From UBA668 sp041918155 (GTDB lineage: Bacteria > Actinomycetota > Acidimicrobiia > Acidimicrobiales > Ilumatobacteraceae): DNA of 64,000 nt. Numbering within the stretch: position 1 is the first letter of the stretch; each line of letters opens with the position of its first letter. The stretch covers positions 67,448-131,447 of the forward strand of contig JAYRWH010000018.1 of NCBI GenBank assembly GCA_041918155.1, in the 5' to 3' direction. Below the pieces are notes generated by a model. The model was not told the origin of the DNA. It did no database searches and worked only from the letters and a program-made list of their open reading frames with translations. Position numbers and translations under genes: made by a program. Shown here one piece after another: positions 25,579 through 32,569 of this stretch.

Positions 25579-26324
25579 CAGGAGGTCACCACGTCGTCGC
25601 GCGCCGCAACGATGGCGGCCATGCGTTGTTGCACGTCGTTGCGACTTTCGTCGTCGGTGAACACGTACGCCCGGTTGCGGCGGATGGCGTCGACCACATT
25701 GGCCGCGACCACCGAGGCCGGGCGCTCGGCGATCGGGTTCATGCGCGAGTTGATGCGGCCGGGCATCACCACGCTGACCCCCACCGGTGCGCCCACCTCG
25801 GCGAGATCGAGGCGCAGCACGTCAGAGAGTCCGAGCACGGCGTGCTTGGAGGTGGCGTACGGCCCGAGCCGGGGGATGACGTTCACTGCGGCCAGTGAGG
25901 CGACGTTGACCACGTGGCCCTCCTCGCCGGTGGCGAGGATGCGCGGCACGAAGGAGTGAACACCGTGGATGACACCCCACAGGTTGATGCCCAACAAGTG
26001 CTGCCACTGATCGAGGGGCAGCTCCCAGGTGAGGCCACGGTTGACGATGCCCGCGTTGTTGACCGCGACATGAAGGGCACCGAAGCGGGCGACGACGGCC
26101 ACGGCGAGGGCCTCGACGGAAGCCGCATCGCTGACATCGGTGACCATGCCCTCCACCTCGGCACCAGCGCCGCGCAATGTCTCCACGGCTTCGGCGAGCA
26201 CCTCGGCGTCGATGTCGGCGAGGACGACCCTCATGCCCTCGATGGTGAATCGTTCCGCGATCGCGTACCCGATTCCCCCGGCGGCACCAGTGACGACCGC
26301 GACCCGACCCTCGAAATCCTTCAT
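25578..26324 (-). CDS. SDR family oxidoreductase
   Basis: 248 aa classical SDR: TGAAGGIG near residues 12-19, DVSD, VNNAGIV, NVASLAAV and the active site YATSK. It is divergent from the P450 gene with about 90 bp between the starts, and is followed by the TetR gene. Together with P450, DUF35-thiolase and the next SDR it fits a lipid, steroid or terpenoid modification cluster, with the TetR protein as local regulator (inference). Confidence 0.92.
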   Translation of the reverse strand: MKDFEGRVAVVTGAAGGIGYAIAERFTIEGMRVVLADIDAEVLAEAVETLRGAGAEVEGMVTDVSDAASVEALAVAVVARFGALHVAVNNAGIVNRGLTWELPLDQWQHLLGINLWGVIHGVHSFVPRILATGEEGHVVNVASLAAVNVIPRLGPYATSKHAVLGLSDVLRLDLAEVGAPVGVSVVMPGRINSRMNPIAERPASVVAANVVDAIRRNRAYVFTDDESRNDVQQRMAAIVAARDDVVTS

Positions 26325-26364
26325 GCCGCGACCTTATCCGCGCTCCGCTGATGTGTCCGCGCCG

Positions 26365-26379
26365 AACCGAGAATCGGTT
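26365..26379. promoter_or_regulatory. candidate TetR operator palindrome
   Basis: AACCGAGAATCGGTT is a perfect inverted repeat (6-bp arms, 3-bp centre) between the divergent SDR-tetR and P450 genes, 36 bp upstream of the P450 ATG. Position and symmetry suit an operator of the TetR protein at 24934-25578. A TTT follows it, so a weak terminator-like reading is possible but makes little sense in a divergent promoter. Confidence 0.45.
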
Positions 26380-26414
26380 TTTCACAACTTGCGAATCGTG
26401 TTACCGTCGCGCCC

Positions 26415-27623
26415 ATGGGGGAGCGCACCGAGATCTACTACGACCCGTTCGACTTCGAGATCGACAAGGACCCGTATCCGCTGTGGAAGCGCATGCGCGA
26501 TGAGGCGCCGCTCTACTACAACGAACGCTATGACTTCTTTGCCCTCAGCCGCTTCGACGATGTCGAGGCCGGCCTCAAGGACTTCAGCCGGCTCATCTCC
26601 GGCAAAGGCACGCTGCTCGAGGTGATCAAGAGCGGCGCCGAGCTGCCCAAGGGCATGGTGATCTTCGAGGATCCGCCCACCCACGACGTGTACCGCAGCC
26701 TGCTCGCCCGGGTGTTCACCCCCAAGAAGGTGCTCGCACTCGAACCGCAGATCCGCCAGTTCTGTGCCGACTCGCTCGACCAGTTCGTCGGCGAGCCCGG
26801 GTTCGACTTCGTGCGCGACCTCGGGGCGCAGATGCCCGGCAAGCTGATGGGCAAGCTGATGGGCGTGCCCGACGGCGACCTCGATTTCATCCGCGCCAGC
26901 ATCGACCACGGCCTCAAGCTGGAGTCGGGCGACGAGATGCCCGATGCTCAGGCGATGGCCGATATCAACCGCGACATGCTCGAGGGCAACTTCGCCGACT
27001 ACATCGACTGGCGCCTCCTGAACCCCTCCGACGACCTGATGACCGAGTTGCTCACCGCAGAGTTCGACGATCACACGGGCGAACGCCGCACGCTGAGCCG
27101 CGAAGAGGTGCTCGGCTACTGCCGCCTGCTGGCCGCGGCCGGCAACGAGACCACCACCCGGCTCATCTCCTTCACCGGCAAGCTGCTCTCCGACTTTCCC
27201 GAGCAGCGCCGCGAGATCGCAGCCGATCACTCGCTCATCAATGGTGCGATCGAGGAGATCCTGCGCTACGAAACACCCACGCCGGCGCTCTCGCGCTATG
27301 TCGCCACCGATGTCGAGTACCACGGTCAGACCGTGCCCGAGGGCAGCGCGATCGTTCTGATGCCGGCCTCGGCAAACCGCGATGATCGCCACTTCCCCAA
27401 CGGCGACGACTTCGACATCCACCGCAAGATCGACCACCACCTCGCGTTCGGCTACGGCATCCACTTTTGTCTCGGTGCGTCGCTGGCCCGGCTGGAGGGT
27501 CGCATTGCGCTCGACGAGCTGCTGAAGCGCTTCCCCGACTGGCACGTGGATTACGACAACGCGATCCAGGCGCACACCTCCACGGTGCGCGGCTGGGAGC
27601 GCCTGCCCGTTCTGTTCAACTGA
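26415..27623 (+). CDS. cytochrome P450
   Basis: 402 aa bacterial class I P450. I-helix motif AAAGNETTTRL, K-helix EEILRYE (ExxR) and heme loop FGYGIHFCLGASLARLEGR with the proximal Cys are intact. It hydroxylates a substrate with O2 and electrons from a ferredoxin/reductase pair that is not encoded here. The N-terminus (YYDPFDFEIDKDPYPLWKRM) is of the actinobacterial CYP type often linked to steroid or terpenoid oxidation. The DUF35-thiolase gene follows after 33 bp and is probably co-transcribed. Confidence 0.95.
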   Translation: MGERTEIYYDPFDFEIDKDPYPLWKRMRDEAPLYYNERYDFFALSRFDDVEAGLKDFSRLISGKGTLLEVIKSGAELPKGMVIFEDPPTHDVYRSLLARVFTPKKVLALEPQIRQFCADSLDQFVGEPGFDFVRDLGAQMPGKLMGKLMGVPDGDLDFIRASIDHGLKLESGDEMPDAQAMADINRDMLEGNFADYIDWRLLNPSDDLMTELLTAEFDDHTGERRTLSREEVLGYCRLLAAAGNETTTRLISFTGKLLSDFPEQRREIAADHSLINGAIEEILRYETPTPALSRYVATDVEYHGQTVPEGSAIVLMPASANRDDRHFPNGDDFDIHRKIDHHLAFGYGIHFCLGASLARLEGRIALDELLKRFPDWHVDYDNAIQAHTSTVRGWERLPVLFN

Positions 27624-27656
27624 CCCCCGCTCGCGAAGAACCCGAGGTACCAAGCC

Positions 27657-29291
27657 ATGGCCCTACAGAAGCCCCTGCCCCTACTGACCTTCATGAACGA
27701 GTGGTTCTGGACCTCGGGCCAGGACGGCACACTGCGCATCGACGGTTGCGACGACTGCGGCCAGCTCGTGCACCCGCCCCAGCCGATCTGCCCGAAGTGT
27801 CGCAGCAAGGCGCGGTCGCCCAAGGCCGTCTCGGGCGCGGCCACCGTGGTTGGTTTCACCGTCAACCACCAGCCGTGGCACCCTGCCTTTCCGCCGCCCT
27901 ACGTGATCGCCAACGTGGTGCTCGCCGAGGACTCGTCAGTGCACCTCACCACGAACATCATCAACTGCGACCCCGCCGATGTGCAGATCGGCAGCGAGGT
28001 GCAGGTGAAGTTCGAGCAGGTCGAGGATGTGTGGCTGCCCCTGTTCGAGCTCACCGGCGCGATCGACCCGGTGGACCGTGTCGTCGAGCCGCGGGCCAAC
28101 ATCCGCCCGCCCGCCACCGCCGAGCGCTTCGAGCACAAGGTGGTGCTGTCGGGTGTGGGCCGCTCGGCCATCGGGCGCCGGCTCATGCGCGATCCGCTGT
28201 CGCTGACCGTCGACGCGTGCCTCGAAGCGGTGGCCGATGCCGGCCTCACTCTCGACGACATCGACGGCCTCTCCACGTACCCCGGTGGCGTGGGCTACGA
28301 GATCGGCTTCACCGAAGGCGGCGTGAGCGCGGTCGAGGAGGCCCTGCGGCTGAACCCGACCTGGATCAACGGCGGATCCGACCTACCCGGCCAGGGAGGT
28401 GCGATCATCGCCGCGATGATGGCCGTCGCCAGTGGCATGTGCCGTCACGTGCTGTGCTTCCGCACGGTGTGGCAGGCCACCGCGGCGACGATGAAGTTCG
28501 GCGGCGGCAGTGGCCGCCTCGTCGGCGACATGGCGTGGCGCATGCCGTACGGGCTGATCTCCGCGGCCAGCGGTATCGGCATGAACGCGACCCAGTACAT
28601 GCACCGCTACGGCGCCGATCGCCGGATGCTCGGCTGGATCGCGCTCAACGGGCGGGCCAACGCGGGGCGCAACCCCGCCGCCATCTACCGCGACCCGATG
28701 ACGATGGACGACTACATGTCGGCCCGGCTGGTATCGACGCCGTTCGGTCTTTACGACTGCGACGTGCCGTGCGATGCGTCGGTTGCGGTGATCGTGTCCG
28801 CTGTTGACGTTGCGGGCGATCTCCCTCGTCATGGCATCCGTGTCGAGGCCGTGGGCACCCAGATCAGCGAGCGCATCTCGTGGGACCAGGGCACGGTCAC
28901 CCATGAGCCGCAGGTGTTCGGCCCGGCCGCGCACATGTGGTCGCGCACCGAAATGCGCCACAAGGATGTCGACCTCGCTCTGCTCTACGACGGGTTCACG
29001 TTCAACGCCATCAGCTGGCTGGAGTCGCTCGGTTTCTGCGGCCTCGGCGAGGCACAGGACTGGCTCGACGGCGGCAAGCGCATCGCGATGGACGGTGAGC
29101 TGCCGCTCAACCCTCATGGTGGCCAGCTCTCCGAGGGCCGTACCCACGGCTTCGGGTATGTCTACGAGGCCGTGAAGCAGCTGCGTGGCGAAGCCGATGC
29201 GCGCCAGGTGGCCGACGCGAAGGTCGCCGTCGTCTCCACCGGCGGTGTCACCCCTGGTGGTGCCCTGCTGTTGCGTCGTGGTGACCTCTAG
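27657..29291 (+). CDS. DUF35 (Zn-ribbon/OB) - lipid-transfer-protein/thiolase fusion
   Basis: 544 aa. Residues 1-150 are a DUF35-type acyl-CoA-associated module with a rubredoxin-like zinc ribbon (CDDCGQLVHPPQPICPKC) and OB-fold. Residues 160-544 are a thiolase-like lipid-transfer protein (SGVGRSAIGRRLMRDPLSL, LLYDGFTFNAISWLESLGF, GGQLSEGRTHGFGYVYEAV). In steroid side-chain degradation, Ltp2-type aldolases work as complexes with a separate DUF35 partner; here both are in one chain. A retro-aldol or acyl-transfer reaction on a CoA thioester is likely (family knowledge plus inference). It overlaps the minus-strand SDR remnant by 4 bp. Confidence 0.85.
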   Translation: MALQKPLPLLTFMNEWFWTSGQDGTLRIDGCDDCGQLVHPPQPICPKCRSKARSPKAVSGAATVVGFTVNHQPWHPAFPPPYVIANVVLAEDSSVHLTTNIINCDPADVQIGSEVQVKFEQVEDVWLPLFELTGAIDPVDRVVEPRANIRPPATAERFEHKVVLSGVGRSAIGRRLMRDPLSLTVDACLEAVADAGLTLDDIDGLSTYPGGVGYEIGFTEGGVSAVEEALRLNPTWINGGSDLPGQGGAIIAAMMAVASGMCRHVLCFRTVWQATAATMKFGGGSGRLVGDMAWRMPYGLISAASGIGMNATQYMHRYGADRRMLGWIALNGRANAGRNPAAIYRDPMTMDDYMSARLVSTPFGLYDCDVPCDASVAVIVSAVDVAGDLPRHGIRVEAVGTQISERISWDQGTVTHEPQVFGPAAHMWSRTEMRHKDVDLALLYDGFTFNAISWLESLGFCGLGEAQDWLDGGKRIAMDGELPLNPHGGQLSEGRTHGFGYVYEAVKQLRGEADARQVADAKVAVVSTGGVTPGGALLLRRGDL

Positions 29292-29436
29292 GGCTTCTTG
29301 TACTCCATGTGCACGGTCATGATCCGCATCACCGGGCGGCCCCGGCCTCAGCCAGGCCCTTCGCATACGCCCGGCCGATGCCGCCGTCGGCCCCGGTGAC
29401 GATCGCGACCTTGCCTGCCTACTCGTGCGATGCCAT
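29288..29436 (-). pseudogene. truncated SDR remnant
   Basis: Reading the minus strand from ATG 29436 gives MASHE, a TAG stop, then AGKVAIVTGADGGIGRAYAK and GLAEAGAA before another stop near 29337. This is the Rossmann start of a short-chain dehydrogenase, with nothing of the remaining 200 residues. The frame then switches to a short unrelated tail (MRIMTVHMEYKKP) ending in a TAG at 29288. It begins 3 bp after the stop of the intact SDR at 29440-30204, so a second SDR once followed in the same operon and was mostly deleted. Confidence 0.75.
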
Positions 29437-29439
29437 CGC

Positions 29440-30204
29440 TCAGACCTTCTTGGTGATGCCACCGTCGACGCGAATGATCGCGCCGGTGGTGAAGCTGGAT
29501 GCGGCACTCGCGAGGTGCAATGCGAGCGGGCCGACATCGGCGGGTTCGCCGATGCGCTTGAGCGGGACGAAGCCGCCCTTGAGCGCCTCCTCGCCCCAGC
29601 CCTTGGAGATATCGGTGCGGAACGGGCCGGGCAGGATCGCATTGACGCGTACCTTCGGGGCGAACGCGTCGGCCATGCCCACTGTCATCGCATTGAGGCC
29701 GGCCTTGGCGCACGCGTACGGCAGCTCGCGGGTGCTCGCCACCAGCGAGCCGGCGGTGCCGATGTTGATGATCGAGCCACCGTCGTGCTCGACCATCCAT
29801 TCGGCGGCCAGAATCGACAAGCGGAACGGACCTTTGAGGTTCACCGCGAACGTCTTGTCGTACAGGTCCTCGGTGATGTCGCTGAGCGTGCCGTACAGCG
29901 GTGACATGCCGGCGTTGTTGACGAGCACGTCGATGCGGCCGAAGTGCTCGATCGTGGTCCGGAACAGACGCTCGCAGTCGTCCCACTTGCCGGCGTGGAA
30001 CGCCACGGGCAGGGCCCGACGGCCGGTGGACTGCTGCACCTCCGCCGCCGCGGCCGCGCACGAGTCCAGCTTGCGCGAGGCGATCACGACATCGGCGCCG
30101 GCCTCGGCAAGGGTCTGCACGATCGCCCGGCCGATACCGCGCGATCCGCCGGTGACGATGGCCACCTTCCCGGTGAGGTCCTGCAGTTCAGCGATCGTGG
30201 GCAT
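29440..30204 (-). CDS. SDR family oxidoreductase (FabG-like)
   Basis: 254 aa classical SDR with TGGSRGIGRAI, NNAGMSPLYG, IINIGTAGS, the catalytic YACAK and the C-terminal VDGGITKKV, in keeping with 3-oxoacyl/3-hydroxyacyl or steroid dehydrogenases. Convergent with the DUF35-thiolase gene. Downstream lies an SDR remnant and upstream a 5'-truncated MFS gene, whose end overlaps this start by 17 bp, so this gene is the surviving member of a rearranged group. Confidence 0.92.
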   Translation of the reverse strand: MPTIAELQDLTGKVAIVTGGSRGIGRAIVQTLAEAGADVVIASRKLDSCAAAAAEVQQSTGRRALPVAFHAGKWDDCERLFRTTIEHFGRIDVLVNNAGMSPLYGTLSDITEDLYDKTFAVNLKGPFRLSILAAEWMVEHDGGSIINIGTAGSLVASTRELPYACAKAGLNAMTVGMADAFAPKVRVNAILPGPFRTDISKGWGEEALKGGFVPLKRIGEPADVGPLALHLASAASSFTTGAIIRVDGGITKKV

Positions 30205-30580
30205 GGCCCCATCGTGTCACATCGCGAAGGGCAGTGAAAAGCCCGTTTTCAGTTGGTGCGCGGCATGCGGCCAGGATCAGGTAGGCGCCGGCGATCAGCG
30301 CTGACGCGGCACCCACCTCCATGCCCACCCGGGCCGACCAGTCGTCGATGACCCACCCCATGATCGGGGCACCGACCGGGGTGGTGCCGATCCAGGCAAT
30401 GGAGAACAGCGCCATCACGCGACCCTGGTACTCGGGCGCGGCGCCGCGCTCGAGCAGTGACTGGGTGGCGGCGAGACAGAGGCCGGAGGCGGCGCCGCCG
30501 GGCACCCAAATGATCGCGAACACGACCAGCGTGGGCGCGACGCACGCCGCAGCGATGCACAGCCCGGCCTCCAGTGGGCC
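30188..30580 (-). pseudogene. 5'-truncated MFS transporter remnant
   Basis: The minus strand encodes about 130 residues that match only the last third of an MFS permease: a hydrophobic segment (IAAACVAPTLVVFAIIWV), then SLLERGAAPEYQGRVMALFSIAWIGTTPVGAPIMGW, the conserved 'P..RGRVMAL' loop and helix pair, and a last helix (AASALIAGAYLILAAC). No start codon with a plausible ribosome-binding site exists for this part, and the first 8 helices are missing. It abuts the start of the divergent gene at 30603. Confidence 0.72.
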
Positions 30581-30602
30581 TAGCCTCGCCGTGGAGGGTG
30601 TC

Positions 30603-31223
30603 ATGGACGAACACAGCAGCGATGGGGCGGACGTGCGCCCTACGGTGACCGCCGACTCGCACTCGTGGGTCGGCGAAATGGACCGCTTCGGGCGGCTGTT
30701 CGAGGGCGGGTTCCGCGACGACGCCACCGTCAACGCCGTGATGCAGCGCGTCGAGCAGTTGCTCGAGCCGCCGGCCGCGGTGGAAGATGTGTTGCAGCGC
30801 GAGGCCTGGCGCTACGCCGAGGACGTGAAGCCCGAGGCCGCCGGCCAGTTTGCACAGCTCTACTACGGCGCCATGCGCAACGGCTGGAGCGCTGCCGAAG
30901 CCGTGCTGTTCTCCCGTAGCGGTGCGGCGTCCGCTGTCGACAACGAGGTGTTCTTCGCCCGGTTGTCGGCGCTCACACAGAAGTGGTTCGAAGGCGACCC
31001 TTGGGCTGAGCTCAGCGACCTCGCGTTCTACGTACTCGACGACCTGCTGCCAGCGGTGCGCCACCACGTCGAGGAGCTGCTCACCACAGTCGTGCCGTCG
31101 GTGGAGCTGCCGAGCGGGTGGGAGCTCCTGCCGCCACTGCGCATGCCGCTCGATCGCGCCACGAGTGGGCTGCTCTTTGCCACTGCGGTCGCGATGGCGT
31201 ACGCGGGCGTCGAGATCATCTGA
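30603..31223 (+). CDS. hypothetical protein
   Basis: 206 aa from ATG 30603. A GGAGG at 30592-30596 is 6 bases upstream; a GTG at 30597 is an alternative start. The sequence is acidic and helical (VNAVMQRVEQLLEPPAAVEDVLQR, LSDLAFYVLDDLLPAVRHHVEELL) with no membrane segment, signal or recognised motif. It is followed after 47 bp by a lipoprotein gene on the same strand. Function unknown. Confidence 0.72.
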   Translation: MDEHSSDGADVRPTVTADSHSWVGEMDRFGRLFEGGFRDDATVNAVMQRVEQLLEPPAAVEDVLQREAWRYAEDVKPEAAGQFAQLYYGAMRNGWSAAEAVLFSRSGAASAVDNEVFFARLSALTQKWFEGDPWAELSDLAFYVLDDLLPAVRHHVEELLTTVVPSVELPSGWELLPPLRMPLDRATSGLLFATAVAMAYAGVEII

Positions 31224-31270
31224 GCGGGCGACACCCTCGCGGGCGGTCCGGCGTGCGAAGATCTCCAGCC

Positions 31271-31927
31271 GTGATCCGACCCACGCTCGCCTTGTTGTGC
31301 TGCCTGTCGCTCGCTGCAGCCTGCTCCGACGGCGGTCGCGCCGACGCGCCGCCGATCCAGTCGCCGAAACAGCTCGAGGCACTGCTGCTCAATGCCGCCG
31401 ACATGGGGGCAGGTTGGATCGGCACGACTGCGGTGAGTGGCAGCGAGTTGGGCAGCCTCGCCGAGTCGCCGTGCCCGGGCGTGACGGTCGATCCAGAGGT
31501 GACGGCGCGGCTGAAGCCGGTCGTGGGCGTGCGCATCACACCTTCGGACGGCACCAACCGGGCCGTCATCGAGGGGATCATCACCGGCGATCCGGCGACG
31601 CTCAGCGCCGATGTCCAGGCGTTGTTCGACGCGGCTGAGTCGTGCTCGGGCACGGACTTCACCGGGGCGAATCAGGAGAAGGCGCGCTACGACTCGTTGC
31701 TGCTACCGGCGGTGGGCGACCAGCAGATGGCCACCGTGCTGAAGATCATCCAGCCGCCCGACTACCAGCTCACCGCTCGCGGGCACACGGCCATCGTGCG
31801 GGTCGGTGACATCGTCGTCTCGCTCACCCAGTACGAGGTGATGACCAGGCCCGAGGCCGAGCCGATCACGAGCGACGCCGCGTTCATCGCGCTGTTGCAG
31901 ACCGCCGTGCAGCGGGTGAAGGGCTAG
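31271..31927 (+). CDS. lipoprotein of unknown function
   Basis: 218 aa from GTG 31271, which starts a lipoprotein signal (VIRPTLALLCCLSLAAACSDGG) with lipobox LAAAC. The rest (PKQLEALLLNAADMGAGWIG, a paired-Cys region PCPGV and ESCSG, VVSLTQYEV near the end) resembles the sensor-domain-like lipoproteins common in actinobacteria, such as PknH-sensor-type folds, but this is only a weak resemblance. Exported and membrane-anchored; ligand unknown. Convergent with the small protein at 31945. Confidence 0.78.
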   Translation: MIRPTLALLCCLSLAAACSDGGRADAPPIQSPKQLEALLLNAADMGAGWIGTTAVSGSELGSLAESPCPGVTVDPEVTARLKPVVGVRITPSDGTNRAVIEGIITGDPATLSADVQALFDAAESCSGTDFTGANQEKARYDSLLLPAVGDQQMATVLKIIQPPDYQLTARGHTAIVRVGDIVVSLTQYEVMTRPEAEPITSDAAFIALLQTAVQRVKG

Positions 31928-31944
31928 CGAGGTCGGTCGGCGGG

Positions 31945-32217
31945 TCAGACCTTGGCGGCGGGCCCGCAATGAGCGATCGCGTACCGCGGGTCGCGGTTGG
32001 GATCGTCAGTGGCGCCCAGCGCGTTGCGGAACTGCTCGATCGCGCGGAGGCGCTGCTCCTCGTCGATGTCGGCCTCCATGATGCGGTTGACCGACGGCTG
32101 GAGATCGCTGAAGTCGACGAGGATGTCGCGGGCGACGCGCTGGCTCGGCGACATGTCTTCATCGGCGATCTGCCCGGCCTGCTTGGACTTCGTTGTGCGC
32201 TTCTTTACCGCTGCCAT
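31945..32217 (-). CDS. small hypothetical protein
   Basis: 90 aa, start ATG 32217. Lysine-rich N-terminus (MAAVKKRTTKSKQAG), then SQRVARDILVDFSDLQPSVNRIMEADIDEEQRLRAIEQF, which is helical and acidic. No recognised domain. It lies 21 bp downstream of another small gene on the same strand; codon use looks like that of the neighbours, which supports it being real. Confidence 0.6.
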   Translation of the reverse strand: MAAVKKRTTKSKQAGQIADEDMSPSQRVARDILVDFSDLQPSVNRIMEADIDEEQRLRAIEQFRNALGATDDPNRDPRYAIAHCGPAAKV

Positions 32218-32238
32218 GTTCCTCGTTCGCGTTCTGCG

Positions 32239-32490
32239 TCAGCCGACGCGTAAGTGGGTCATCAGTTCGTCGCGTGTCGCTTCGAACTCGGCGAACGGGA
32301 TCTGTTCGGCCGCATACCGCTCGTGCAGTTCGGCGAGCGCCTTGAGAATGTTCGACTCGTCAGCCGCAGGGGCGGCGGGTTCGGCATCGGCAGCCGCGGC
32401 CTGGCGGGCGATGCGGCGCTCGCGCTTCTGCACGGAACGCTCCTGACGAGCCAATTCCAGCATGCGCTTCTGGCCTCGCGGATTCGCCAT
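32239..32490 (-). CDS. small protein with SHOCT-like C-terminal helix pair
   Basis: 83 aa from ATG 32490, chosen because GGAGG sits 7 bases upstream; a TTG four codons earlier lacks such a site. The N-terminal half is strongly basic and helical (RMLELARQERSVQKRERRIARQ). The C-terminal LKALAELHERYAAEQIPFAEFEATRDELM has the SHOCT pattern (two short helices with an 'I...EFE..K..L' core), usually a protein-interaction tail. Followed by the small gene at 31945. Confidence 0.65.
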   Translation of the reverse strand: MANPRGQKRMLELARQERSVQKRERRIARQAAAADAEPAAPAADESNILKALAELHERYAAEQIPFAEFEATRDELMTHLRVG

Positions 32491-32569
32491 CGTTACCTCC
32501 AAGCCCGTGGGCCGGGTGAGGTCAGGCTATCTGGATGTGGACCGTTTGGGGGCGCGTAGCGGGCCTGGC

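Noticed and set aside
28383..29642. Long minus-strand frame covering the end of the DUF35-thiolase gene
   Set aside because: Composition is the shadow type; only the short stretch at 29288-29436 in a different frame carries true SDR similarity.
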